Assembly (NCBI RefSeq): GCF_003473485.1
Contig: NC_053045.1
Location: 60,864,494 to 60,928,493 of the forward strand
Reading direction: 5' to 3'
Length of the DNA: 64,000 bases
Source of the DNA: Medicago truncatula
Taxonomy: Eukaryota > Streptophyta > Magnoliopsida > Fabales > Fabaceae
Every line of letters starts with the position of its first letter. The stretch's first letter is position 1. Made by a program: the position numbers and the translations under genes. Under the pieces are notes generated by a model. The model was not told the origin of the DNA. It saw only the letters and a list, made by a program, of their open reading frames with translations, and made no database searches. Below are positions 45,634 to 57,608 of this stretch, one piece after another.

Positions 45634-46075
45634 AGGCTTAATTACTCTTTTGGTCCCTTAACTTATTTTTTGGTTTCGTTTTGGTTCCTTAACTATTAAA
45701 AGTTTCATTTCGGTCCCATAACTTATTTTTGAGTTTTCTTTTGGTCCCTTAACTATTAAAAGTTTCGTTTTAGTCCCTTAACTTATTTTTTGGTTTCGTT
45801 TTGGTCCCTTAACTTATTTTTTGGTTTCATTTTGGTCCCTTAACTCTAATACATTCATCCTAACATAAAGGACCAAAGTAGTTGACGGAGGAAGAGTTAA
45901 TGGACCAAAACAAAACCAAAAAGTAAGTTAAAGGACCAAAACAAAACTTTTAATAGTTAAGGGACCAAAACGAAACCAAAAAGTAAGTTAAGGGACCAAA
46001 ACGAAACTTTTAATAGTTAAGGGACCAAAACGACACCAAAAAATAAGTTAAGGAACCAAAAGAGTAATTAAGCCT
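45634..46075. mobile_element. 442-bp fold-back element made of repeated units
   Basis: The left and right halves are reverse complements: AGGCTTAATTACTCTTTTGG at the left end and the same in reverse complement at the right. Each arm consists of several tandem variants of a 30-35 bp unit (GGTCCCTTAACTTATTTTTT-GGTTTCGTTTT and GGTCCCTTAACTATTAAAAG-TTTCGTTTT). It is flanked by the 7-bp direct repeat AAAATAT (45627-45633 and 46076-46082). A transcript would fold into a hairpin with arms of about 200 bp. Confidence 0.88.
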
Positions 46076-46235
46076 AAAATATACTTTTACTCTTTTTGTT
46101 ACTTATAATTTCAATGACCGGACATATAAATATCTCTACCCAACTATGTTATCTATCTAAAATGATTTTTTTGTTTTACTTTGTGATGTTTGAATGACAA
46201 CGTTTATAAAAAAAAAATTGGGTACTTGGTATCAT

Positions 46236-47580
46236 TTTTTTTTTTTTTTTAACTAGGTGAGAAGCAAGAAGCTAGCACACTAAAATTGATTAACAAGGCA
46301 CCCCTAGCCTGTTTTTAACATAATCTTCCCTAATTAACAGATATAGGAATGGAAAAGTGATAGACAAAAGAATTCAAGCTAGCTTGTCAGCAATACTATT
46401 GCATTTCCTATGTATGTGAGATACCACGAAGTTCATATAGGAAGACATGGAAATACAATTGTTCCATATCTGCCAAGGCACCACCACAAAGGAATTAAAG
46501 CTAAAACCATAAAGCATCGAGTCTTTCTCAAGCTATAAATTATTTCAGTTTTTGTCTTTGGCTATCTTAACAGCTCTCATTGCCCCCAAAGAGCTAAGCG
46601 TTTAGAGAGTTACTAATGCCCAAGTATTATGCAAAAAAACCTAAAAATTGACCAAACTTGATTCTTAAATTACCTCCAAAAGCTGAGGCACCGGGATTAC
46701 CAATAGCCGCTCCATCACAGTGGCATTGCATTGATCCACTGCTCAGTAGGAGGATGCTACACTACTTTCTTGATGATAAGGGCATTCTTCAATGACATTG
46801 TATATTGACTTTGAAGGCTTTAAGGATCACAAATTCTGTCATTGAAGAAGTGAAAGAAAGCTTAGATTTGTTCCCAACTAGTGGAACATTAGATATGATT
46901 TGAGAAAATATAGGATTTCCAAGGAGTGATTTTCTTTTTGATCCTGAAATTTTTTCTAGCAGACCAAATAGCATTAATAAACTAATAATGGTAGATTTGA
47001 TGACCAACTTACACTAAGGTGACTAACCTCTCTCACAAAGGCTCCAAATGTCATTTTTTTTTTTTTGAAACGGCCAAATATTATGAGAAATGCAATGTTG
47101 AATTAAGAACCAAGGAAAACCATGGCCAACGCCAAATATGGACTGCATATGAGCAGACAAAGTATAAATGGAATAATTTCCTCATGGCACCGACACAGAT
47201 TGCAGACTGAAGGCAGATTACAACCTCTCTCTTTTAGCTTATCATTATATGGAATTTCGTCAAGCATAATCCTCCAGACAAGCAAGGATTTTGAGGGAGG
47301 AATGTCTTAATTTAGACCAAATAGTTGTAGCACTAAAAGCTCTTGAGATTTATGAGATTTGAATAGAAAAGCATAGATTATCTGAGGTTGTAGCATTCCA
47401 AATCAATTGAACACGCTTTTGCTTTGACGGTATGATAACTTGCACCACAAGTTGCCTCAGGACCGGAAGATTTTCGCACAAACCGGCTGGCATATTCCAA
47501 TGGTAATTTTGAATAAATTCGCTAACCGTTGAATTTGCATTGAGCTCTTCATCATCTTGCAAGTTGAAATTTTGAATTAA
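46236..47580 (-). pseudogene. decayed LINE (reverse transcriptase zinc-binding and RNase H regions)
   Basis: On the minus strand, 47285-47103 translates to MLVWRIMLDEIPYNDKLKER followed by GCNLPSVCNLC, the LINE zinc-binding domain. Further downstream, near 46600-46370, the RNase H phrases LSSLGAMRAVKIAK and SHIHRKCNSIADKLA appear in broken frames. An A-run (T's at 46236-46253) marks the 3' end. The copy has many stops and frameshifts. Confidence 0.75.
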
Positions 47581-49754
47581 GGGGTTACCTCACCAAGCAT
47601 CTATTCGTAACTTGATGGGTGCTTGTTTGCTCTTCGTTTTGTACCCACCCGGGGGTTTGGTTCCACTTTTGTTTTTGATAATTGTTTGTTTCAAACTTAC
47701 TTCATTATTTAACATAAAGCTTAATTGTAAAAATAAATTCAAAGTTTGGTTAAAATAAACCATCTTCTTTCCTTTTTTTTTGGTCTTAGATGAATGGTAA
47801 TCCATTGAAATTAAACTCACACACAACTGTGAGATCCTTGGTTCGAATTCGAATCACGACGTCCGACCTTGCAGTTTCAGCATTTGCCAGATAAGCTAGC
47901 ACTTCTAAACATCTTTGTTCCTTTCGTACTTTTTTTTTAAGTACCTTTTGAGGAAAAAAAAGTTATATCTAAATACAAATTCATTTTTAAATTATTAGAT
48001 ACGTTTATTATTTCTATTTTTCAATAAACTCATAATCAATACCATTTAAGTGTATTTTTTTTTAAGGAAGTGTATTGAAATCTTATAAGTGAAAATTATC
48101 TACTCCAATATAAATACATAAAAAAGTATTTTAGATACATTAAACATAAAATAATCACATTAAATATATTCTATCTTTTTTTTTTGAAAGAATTAAATAT
48201 ATTCCTTCTTTTATATATATATATATATATATATTATTCATTGAATAATTAATGTATTTGGTTTATAATACATACCAGATAATCAATTATTCAATTATAG
48301 ATATCATTAGATGCATATTTATTTATTTTTCTTCCTAAACATACCCCTAATTAATACTACATACTATCTTCTCTTGAAATCTGTAAAGTCAAATTTAATA
48401 CACATACAAATAAATGACAATTTTGTAATATTCACACACAAAATAGACACATTATCTTTAGGAAAATGATATAGAGCACGATAGAGTTTTTCGTGCATGT
48501 TGCATGATAACGTTTTTCTCTCTTTTATTTGATGAGAAATCACAAAATATCCTTTGTGAGTTGTGATAGTGTTATGCTACTATAGCTCAATCTTATCCTA
48601 TTAATTAATATTTAAATAAACTCTGATGGTTTATACTTTATCCCACTGAAGAAAACATTGCTTTGGAGTGAAGTGGTACAGATGATCACATAGCAATAAA
48701 GAATATTGATGCTTATTTTTTGTTTTAGTATTTACTTTATTGTTTTACTTTAGTATATGGATAAACTAGTATCAGTATTTAAGGTTATTCATTGAGCAAG
48801 TTGTGTGTAGCAGCGTGTCGTGCAAATTCGTCGAAAAGGTAGACGTGCTATATAACACAACTCTTATCTTTACTAACAATTTTTCTTAAGAAACATGAAA
48901 ATGAAACTTATGTATAGAGACGGAGAGATTACTTATTTGGTGCATAAAAGTTAGCAAAGTCTAACAAATATTTATTGCACAATTTGAAATACATTGAATT
49001 AGTAAAAGAAAAACTATTTGTATTGAATAAATATTATTCCTCATAATATATTACACATTGCTGGTAACTTCTACGAACTTTCAAATTTTTAAATTAAAGA
49101 ATCATAATCTTTTTAAAAAACAAAGTATTTAAAATACAATATGTATTCAAAGTAAAAAGTCTCACAAACATATATATATATATAATTCATTTCACTTCTT
49201 TTCTGTTGGTCAAAATATTAATCCATCAAAAGAAAAAAGGCATGTATTATTTGTATAAATCAATAGTTGACCATATGTATGGAGATAAAGGTTGTTGAGA
49301 CATTTGCCTTAGAATTTTAATATTTTACCAGTAATTTGTTGTGAACAATCTGGTAGTTTGAAGATATGAACAAGACACAGTAAATATGAAGATATGTGAG
49401 AATTTACCTTAAATTTAATGTTTGGATATAAGATATTTATGTGTGTAACAATATGCAAACTTCACCTTAGATGTAACCGTAATTTAAGGTTATGGATATA
49501 AACTAAATTTATACGAGAGTATGGTTGAGAATCTCACGTCGATTAGATGACATATTCTTTATCTTACGAATCAATTTTGTAACATTTGAATTAAACTATC
49601 CAGAATTCTTATAAAACATGACTTTTAATAGAGAATTACCCACCTCTTCTTATAAACATGTTAAACTCATTCCTTGGTTCTTTATTGTGCGAGTCTGAGT
49701 CCTCTTCCCTCCCTTTAACCAAAAGGTTGGCCGGACATTAAAAGGAACAACGTA
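47581..49754. other. gene-less AT-rich stretch before the second zinc-ribbon copy
   Basis: No supported gene is present. A B-box-like GGTTCGAATTCGAATC near 47839 may mark another old SINE. A (TA)n microsatellite lies at 48211-48234. Confidence 0.4.
48211..48234. repeat. (TA)n microsatellite
   Basis: An uninterrupted TA dinucleotide run of about 11 units lies in intergenic DNA. Confidence 0.9.
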
Positions 49755-50187
49755 GAATCTCTAATGATCCACATTTATCACCAACCGCTTTCACAAGAAT
49801 TGTTTTATCCCAAAAAGACAAAAAATAAGACACTATTGATTTTAAGCCTTCAACTTCAAAATATTGAGATACAAATCGATAAAGATTATCCGGATCTACA
49901 GTTCCACAAGCATTGATTTGATTGAAACTGAATAGTGTGAAACATAATTCAAAACTTCAGACAAAAAAAAAATCCATCTCAAAAGTACTCAGTATGGGGC
50001 CTATTTTTAAGTACCAGTGAAATACATTAGAGTTGTTAGCTAGCTAGTACCCAGAAGAACAAACAACAAGATGATCATAAACATATACCAAGGAAAAAAT
50101 ATAATACTTATCACCAAATAATAATAATAATAATAATAATAACAACAACAACATCCATGACCAATCAAGACAAATATGAAGCATATT

Positions 50188-50394
50188 CTATTCAAACAAA
50201 ATTTCTAAGCGTTTAGAACAATGGGTACAAAAGTATCTCCTCTTGATCTGAAAGCACATAGGTAAAAAGCAGAGCTTGGATTGAACCTCAACATCCATGG
50301 CTTCAACTTTGCCACCACAGTAAGGACAAGAACCAGGTGCTTGTTGTCTTCTCAATTCCTTCTGTTGTCTCTCACAAACGTAAGACAACCGCAT
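50188..50394 (-). CDS. small plant zinc-ribbon protein, copy 2 (68 residues)
   Basis: This 68-residue paralogue of the protein at 44185-44391 starts MRLSYVCERQQKELRRQQAP. It keeps the zinc ribbon cysteines (CPYC at 23-26, CTHC at 56-59) and the KLCFLPMCFQIKRRYF segment. Differences from copy 1 are Gly9Arg, Gly15Arg, Lys53Arg, Leu58His, Arg61Lys, Tyr67Phe and Asp68Glu. The molecular function is unknown; zinc ribbons of this size often mediate protein or nucleic-acid contacts. There is no intron, signal peptide or membrane segment. The frame is intact and a TATA box at 50552-50545 is conserved, so the copy is probably expressed. Confidence 0.86.
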   Translation of the reverse strand: MRLSYVCERQQKELRRQQAPGSCPYCGGKVEAMDVEVQSKLCFLPMCFQIKRRYFCTHCSKRLEILFE

Positions 50395-50544
50395 TTTTCT
50401 CCACCTGCTGCAACTAGCTCTCTCTTTTTCCTCCGTTTTGATGATGCTTGTGTTTAATGTGTTGTGTTATTTGTGGGGACTATAATGCGAGAGGAAAAGA
50501 GTGTGTGTCTCAACGTTGATATGAATAAACTTAATAGTTCCTTG

Positions 50545-50552
50545 TATTTATA
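50545..50552 (-). promoter_or_regulatory. TATA box of zinc-ribbon gene 2
   Basis: TATAAATA on the minus strand is at a position equivalent to the TATA box of copy 1 (44545-44552) and lies 150-160 bp upstream of the start codon. Confidence 0.6.
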
Positions 50553-50563
50553 GAAGAGGGGCA

Positions 50564-51595
50564 ATTTTCATGCATTGTAATGGAAATTTTTTTAGTCCTT
50601 ACAAATATATTTTTCCAGTCTCGTGTGTGTATATAAATGTTTCCCTAAAAATAACTTCGTTGAGTATTAGGATATGTACAGGTCAGTGTTCAAACATCAG
50701 ATTTTTCATTTATTCATTTTTTTAAAATATTTATTTATTAATCTTAAAAGGTTAATTTTTAGCGATTAGTCAACTTGACCAAAATAAATTAATAATATTT
50801 AAGATGATTTAATTTTTTCAAATTAACATAAAATGTTTTTTTATTCTCTAAATTGAGAACTTATTTTATGATATTAAAAGAGTCATTGAAGAATAAAATA
50901 TAAATTAATTAAAGACTAACTTTTTAATAAAATAACATAAAATATGGCAGATTTAGTTAAATTTTGCTTATATTTTAGACTATAAAACATGATTTTTTTT
51001 GTTGTTGTTTATATTCAAGAGCTTAGGGGGTAACACTTTTGGTTATTAGTATCTCTAAAAAAAAGTTATTGATCGCAAATATATATATTTTTCTTTGTTT
51101 TATTTTATATTTTTTTGTAAAATTTGTTCATGTTGCAATTTGCAACGGGTCTCTGAATGTGTAAATTTAATTGCTATGTAACTCATATTTATCTAAAAAA
51201 ACAAATTTAAAAAGTTAAATGAATTTGGTCTAAAATTTAGACTACAAACATTTGACCTTTTAAATCCATTTTATTTATATTTTGTTATGGAAAAAGTATT
51301 ATGGAGACATTAAACTATAATGACCTTCCTTAAAAAAAAAAAAAAACTATTACCTTTTAGTAAAAAAAATCATATTTAATTTATTATATTTTTTCTTTTA
51401 CAAATAAATCATTATAATTTTCTTGACAAAAAAAATCATTATAACTTTACCTTGCATATTATTATTATTATTATTATTATTTACAAATATATTTTTATTT
51501 CGTTTTTTTGTTTTGTTTTGAAAATGACAAAAAATTTACAATTTTTTTGATTGGAGTGAGTATATGTATATAACCAACAATCAAAGCGCGATAAA
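50564..51595. other. AT-rich intergenic DNA
   Basis: No gene is seen. It is dominated by A/T homopolymers and an (ATT)n stretch near 51460-51482. Confidence 0.4.
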
Positions 51596-51727
51596 ATCTA
51601 AAAGTTCTAACTCAATTGGTAAAATGCCAAAATTGTTAGGTCGGATGCCTTGATCGGGGTTCGAATCCCGATACCTTCACTTGTGTGTGTAAGTTTATAT
51701 TGACTTTGTCATTTCGTCTATCTACCA
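51596..51727 (+). mobile_element. tRNA-like SINE, different subfamily
   Basis: It begins with an A-box-like TTCTAACTCAATTGGTAAAA and has the B box GGGGTTCGAATCCC 40-60 bp later. An additional 3' part ends CGTCTATCTACC. It is flanked by an imperfect direct repeat AAAGC(G/A)CGATAAA (51583-51595 and 51728-51740). It lacks a long A-tail, unlike the other SINEs. Confidence 0.65.
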
Positions 51728-51789
51728 AAAGCACGATAAATGCTAGGATCCCGAAGTTACAAAATTAACAATATACTCCCTCTCTTATA

Positions 51790-52062
51790 CTCCCTCCGGT
51801 CTCAAATGCAGGGAAAAAAAACAAAAAAAATTGTGGTCTCAAATGTAAGAAAAAGTATAGTAAAAGCAACCTAATAAATGCTACTATTCCAATTTTACCC
51901 TATCTCTATGAGTTCAAAAGTCACTTTCATTAATTATTACTAAAACATGACAAGGACAAAATTGAAAAGTTGTACATTTTTTAACATGACTTCAATGTAA
52001 TCAATTCATTTTCTTAATTGGTGTGTTTTTTTTTTTTACCCTACATTTGAGACCGGAGGGAG
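51790..52062. mobile_element. Stowaway-like MITE with TA target site
   Basis: The ends are CTCCCTCCGGTCTCAAATGC and, in reverse complement, CTCCCTCCGGTCTCAAATGT, almost identical. It is flanked by TA on both sides (51788-51789 and 52063-52064) and is 273 bp long without coding capacity. Confidence 0.88.
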
Positions 52063-52196
52063 TATATATTAAGTGTCTTATTTGAGTTTTACACGGTTAT
52101 TAATGAAATGATTAGTATATTGTATCATTTACTACAACACTCTCATTGATTATAGTTAATTGAGTAATTATATATGATTGAAATACAATAAATAAG

Positions 52197-53062
52197 ACCA
52201 TGTACAATGGTAAACCAAATTCAACAACCTTTAACACCCATTTTTTCAATTCTAACACTCCACATTATTTTCTCTCTTTTAATTCAACACCCTTTCAATT
52301 TTTATCTCTCCAATAGTTTTTTCATTCAACACCCTACCCCACCACCTTTTATTTCTTATTCTTATTTAATTTTATATTTTTGTTTTTATAATTACATAAA
52401 ATTACAATTATCGATTATAATTAAATTAAAATGAAGAAACACTTAATAATTTTTTTTTTTGTAAAAACAAAATTTATTTAAATAACTTATTTTTATTTTC
52501 TTAACATAAATAAAATGCAATACAACAAATTAAGTAAGGGTCGCACAAATAGCTTAAAATGCAAGACAACAAACAAGCACACAACACAAAAGTAATTTAT
52601 TTCTGTATCCAAATCTAATAATAAGATTAAGAGAGTGAAAAACTTGATTATTTCTGGGATCCATTTCACTAAATAAACACTAAAACTTCAAAAGAAATGC
52701 TAATACAAAGCTAATAATAAGATTAAGAGAGTGAAAAACTTGATTTTTTTTTCTGTGTCCAAATCAAATGATTCAAGTCTCTATTTATACAGAAAAAAAA
52801 ATTACGAATCTTAGTAAAAAAAAAAAAAAAAATTATTTGCAATGAAATAATTAGGTCCAAATTATTAAGAAGATAAAAATTCGAGCAGCCAATCAAAACA
52901 TGCCAAGTGTCTATGTGGGCCAGGCATTCAACATGTTGAATTGTTTCAACACTTCCCTCCTCCAACTCACTTTTTTTCCATTTCAGCAACCCCCCTACAA
53001 TAGTTCAAGAAGGGTTCAACATGTTGAATGGCAAATTCAACATGCCATTGTAAATGATCTAA
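52197..53062. mobile_element. non-autonomous TIR element with ACAATGG ends
   Basis: The left end GACCATGTACAATGGTAAAC pairs with the right end in reverse complement GATCATTTACAATGGCATGT. AAATTCAAC blocks follow on both sides. An internal segment, AATAATAAGATTAAGAGAGT and the following GAAAAACTTGATT, is present twice (about 52618-52651 and 52712-52745). I see no transposase and no certain target-site duplication. Confidence 0.65.
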
Positions 53063-53892
53063 GAGTATCTTAGTGAAAAAATAATAATAAATGTTGAATT
53101 GATATTATAAAAGAGTCGAAATCAACAGATATCAAACCAAAAAAAAACAACTGAAAATTAAGTTATAGACAAAACCGCACCTAAATCATAAGAAAAGTCT
53201 TTAGATAATAGTTATGATTTTTCTAACTAATCAAAATATACATCAACCAAATCGCATGAAAGCATTCTCTCACTTTTTACCATGAGAAACCAACATGTGA
53301 ATTGTGTTGCCATCACATTAGGAGAATAAGAGCTACCTAAATACTACATCTTTATACATTTGATTTCTTATAAAAAAAATAATAAAAATAATGACATTTG
53401 ATTAAAGGTGTAAAATAAGGATTCTTGTTTCCTTAAAAAAAAAAGTTTCTCGTCCAAATACTCATTAAACATTTTAAATTAAAAAATTATTCTTTAAAAA
53501 TATTAGAATTTTCAATGTAATAATTACACAAACTTTCATAAATAATGTCCATTTAAGATATTTAACAAGTTAACATTTCAATGCAATAACAGCAAGATAT
53601 GATTAACTAAGGCTGGATCTCTCAACTGAAGACAATTATTTGAATATTTTGTTTAAAGTTGGAATTCCAAATTTGATACAGGTGTCTTCTCAATTCAAAA
53701 AAGTAGGAGAGTTTTCGTCCACACAATCTTTCTCTTCTTCCAGAACCTTCGTTTGTCTGAGTAGTGATCACAGTAGTAGTAAATTGCAGCATTCACTCTT
53801 CCTCTCGAAACTGCTCGGAATCATCATCGAGCAGTTTTAACTCCGATGCAGATGAATTCCATCGAACTCATCTGATTGATTCTTCTTCAATC

Positions 53893-56800
53893 ATGTGGAA
53901 CTCTTTCTGGCGGCCAAGAGATCGTTTTTCCTTGGATCAACTCCGGTAAAATCATTCACGCTCAATTACATTCAAATTCTTTAAATTAGGTTACTTCTAG
54001 TTCAATATTCCACGAATATTCATCATTTTGTTGCTTTGTTGTGGTTTTCACTTTGCAGTTACTTAACTGATCAATTGACAAAAGTTCAAGTTGTTAGCGA
54101 TGTTAATAAGGTAATCTAATTCAATTAATTTACCTCATTTTGCTTGCAAATTTATTCCATTTGAATTGAGTAAACCACCAAATTTGTCTATGACTTTGTA
54201 GGGTGCTCTCAAATAGGTCACTGATATTGTGAAATTTTTCAAAAAGTCAAATTTTATTCATATTATTCCTTCGCTGAAGTTAGCAACCAAGTTCGTTAGT
54301 AATGTAATGTTAGAGACCAAATTGATAGAAAATGGTTATATATAGGGACCAAATTGATAGTAAGTGGTTAAAATATAAGGATCTAATTGATAGTGAGTAG
54401 TTAAATGTAGGGACCAACTTGATAGTTTAACAGTCACTATCAACCCCCAGAGGTTAGCCTAGTGGTACAGGCTTGAGACCAATGAGTGTGCTCTTTTCTA
54501 GGTCTCACTCAGGTTCGAGTCTTCCGAATAATAACAATTCTTGTGTTGGGCCAGTCCATATCGGGCCCCATTAGTGGATGGTGGGATTGGTCCTTGGATT
54601 AACTGGTCCTTGGGCTGGACAACGAGTTTCCAAATAAATAAATAAATAGAGTCAGTGACTGTTTTGAAATATTCATAATCCCAGGGACCTATTTGAGAGC
54701 GCCCTGTAAAGTTAAGGACTAATTTGATAGTTTATTCGATTTGAATTTGAATTTTTTGTCACGGTTATCTCAAATTTCTCAATTCTGTTATCTGCGAAGG
54801 ATTTTGTTATTGAGGCTCTGAGATCAATTGCGGAGTTGATGACATATGGTGATCAAAATGACCCGAGCTATTTTGAGTGAGATTTTTATCATTGTTTGTG
54901 TTCATTGCTGTAATTTTTGTACTGCTGGGCCTGGAAGTTTATTGTATCGTATTGTATCCCTGTTTTATGGCAGATTCTTCATGGAAAAACAAGTCATGGG
55001 CGAGTTTGTTCGTATTCTAAAACTTAGCAAGACTATTAGTGTTCCTCTTCAATTGTTGCAAACAGTTAGCATTTTGGTCCAGAATCTAAGGAATGAACAT
55101 GCTATATGTAGGTTGATTATTTTGTGAAGTTTCCCATATATAATAACAATGTTGATGGTTTAATAACAATATTATTTGCTGATTCTTTTTGTTGCAGACT
55201 ATTTGTTTAGTAACGAACATGTAAACTACTTGATAACTTATTCGTTCGACTTCAAAAATGAAGAGCTGTTGTCTTACTACATATCCTTTTTAAGGTTCGT
55301 TTTAAAGTTAATTACTCAACTGTTGAGTAGTGGTTGATAATTTCACTGCACATGACCTATTTTCTGGGGACATTATGTTGTCGTTGAGTTCCCTTCTTCT
55401 TTGTTTAAAACCTAACAGTTATCTGATTGCCTGTCTTATTATTTTTGTAGGGCAATAAGTGGAAAATTGAACAAGAATACAGTTTCACTGCTTGTGAAGA
55501 TTCGCGGTGTAAGTTTAATGCTCCCAAAGTCTTTTTCTTTTGATTATTTGAATTATAGCTCTTGAGGGAGTCTTGTGAGGCCGTCTTCATAACTGTTGTT
55601 TGCTCAATATCATGTTTGTAGCATTGAAATTGTAATGTCAACGAGACTATTCTAGTGGGATTTTATAGCTGCAGGCTCTTGACTTTATAAGATGGATAAA
55701 TGACGGTGGTTTTGATTCTTTGAACATACACTCAGTCAAATTTTGTGGTTAGGAAAAAGATAAGAAAGGAAGGAGCAGTAAATAAAAGATAGAAATGCAA
55801 TGAAAACTTGTTTTTAATGGATGGCTTTTACACAAACCTGTTGGAAGTTGGAACATTCTTAGTTATCATGTTTCAGTTAAATCTTGTGAGCTCATTAATT
55901 TTATTTTCACATGTAGTTAATCTTGCGTCCATCAAGTCTTTCAAATATAGTTGATCTATTATCTTTTGGCTGGGGAGGAGATAATTCAGCTTTGTTTTTG
56001 AGATATCCAAATGTCTTCACCGTGTCTTTCTGTGCATTTAGGACGAAGTAGTTTCATTTCCACTATATGTTGAGGCCATACGCTTTGCCTTTCATGAGGA
56101 GAACATGGTTCGCATTGCAGTACGAGCTGTGACCCTTAATGTTTATCATGGTGAGATTTTATGGTTTCACATAGGCCCTCTTTTGTAATAATTTTCCATC
56201 TTTCTCATTTCCTTCCTGCACTCAATTTTTGTGATGAGAAAAGTTAAAATTACTAATGCATGAATGATTTACAATTTTCAGTTGGAGATGACTCTGTAAA
56301 TAGATACATATCCAGCGCACCTCACAAAGATTATTTCTCAAAGCTGATTTCATTTTTTAGGAAGCAGAGCATGGATTTAAATAAGCTTGTCTCTCATACA
56401 CTGATGTGAGCAACTTCTTTCTTTTGTATATTTGTTGAAGTTTCTCGTGTCTGAAAGATCAATTTTTATTGTATATCGAGACAGAAATCCAGGCCCTGAT
56501 TCAACCTCTACAATTATTGCTGCTATAGATGAAATTGAGGACAACTTATACTACTTTAGTGATATTGTCTCTGCTGGAATTCCCGATGTTGGTAGCCTAA
56601 TTACAGACAGCATTCTGATGGTTTTGATATTTCCATTACTTCTTCCTTCTCTGAGGATAGCAATTGATAATGTATGAAACCTCACTTCACGTCCTTGTTA
56701 GTTCTGTTTTTCTACTTTCATCTTTGTTGAAGAATCTTTTAAAAATATGCTTAGATTATGATTCATATTAATGCAGGACATGCAAAGTGGTGTTGTCACT

Positions 56801-57577
56801 TCTCTCTACTTACTTTGTTGCATCCTGAGGATAATCAAAATTAAAGATTTGGCAAATACCATAGCTGCTGCTCTTTTTTGTCCCTTAGAGGCCTTTACAA
56901 AAAGTTCTGGGGGTAAACTCAATAGCCATATACCTAGTCATGGTTCCCCATCTGAATACCAACTGCCAAATAATGATGATCTTACCAAGTCTGATATAAG
57001 ACACTCAATGTTTAATGTTCCCCACTCTTCTAGTTCTTCAGGTTTTCATCCAGAAGGTGTTCTCATGCAAAATGATTGTAGCTGTCCAAATTTGTCTTTA
57101 AGGTAAAAGCTAAAATTTTTTTGGGCTTCAAAACGTACATTCTATATTTTATCACTATTTTTAAGTTAGCTTGTCACTAAAACTGGAAACGTTTATGAAT
57201 ATGTCATGCCAGCTCAAACTATACTCGGTTATTGAAATGAAAATATGTAATATTGTGCTCTACATGCATGCATATATACATATTGTTAAACATAATGCAT
57301 TCTTTGCTTCTTGTGTAAATCTGAGACGGTATTTTAGAAGTGAAACATGTTTTAAATAAATATATTTTCTTGGTAATTTGTGTGTTTGTATATGCCTTAG
57401 ATATATCTTTTTAACATCTTATAATGGTTAAGTTGTTCAACTTGGGTTTTCAAACATTATTCTGATGACATATGTTTAATGTAGGGATGTTTTGCTTGCG
57501 TATGTAACAAAAGGAGATGATGTACAAGTTTTGGGCTCTTTGAGTATGCTAGCAACTTTACTGCAAACTAAAGGTTG

Positions 57578-57608
<31 letters not shown>

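Larger units (their letters stand above)
49755..50563. repeat. segmental duplication, copy 2 (contains zinc-ribbon gene 2)
   Basis: It aligns with 43782-44563 from GAATCTCTAATGATCCACAT through the TATA box. Compared with copy 1 it has an extra (AAT)n run near 50117-50142 and small indels in the 3' flank. The two copies have the same orientation. Confidence 0.85.
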
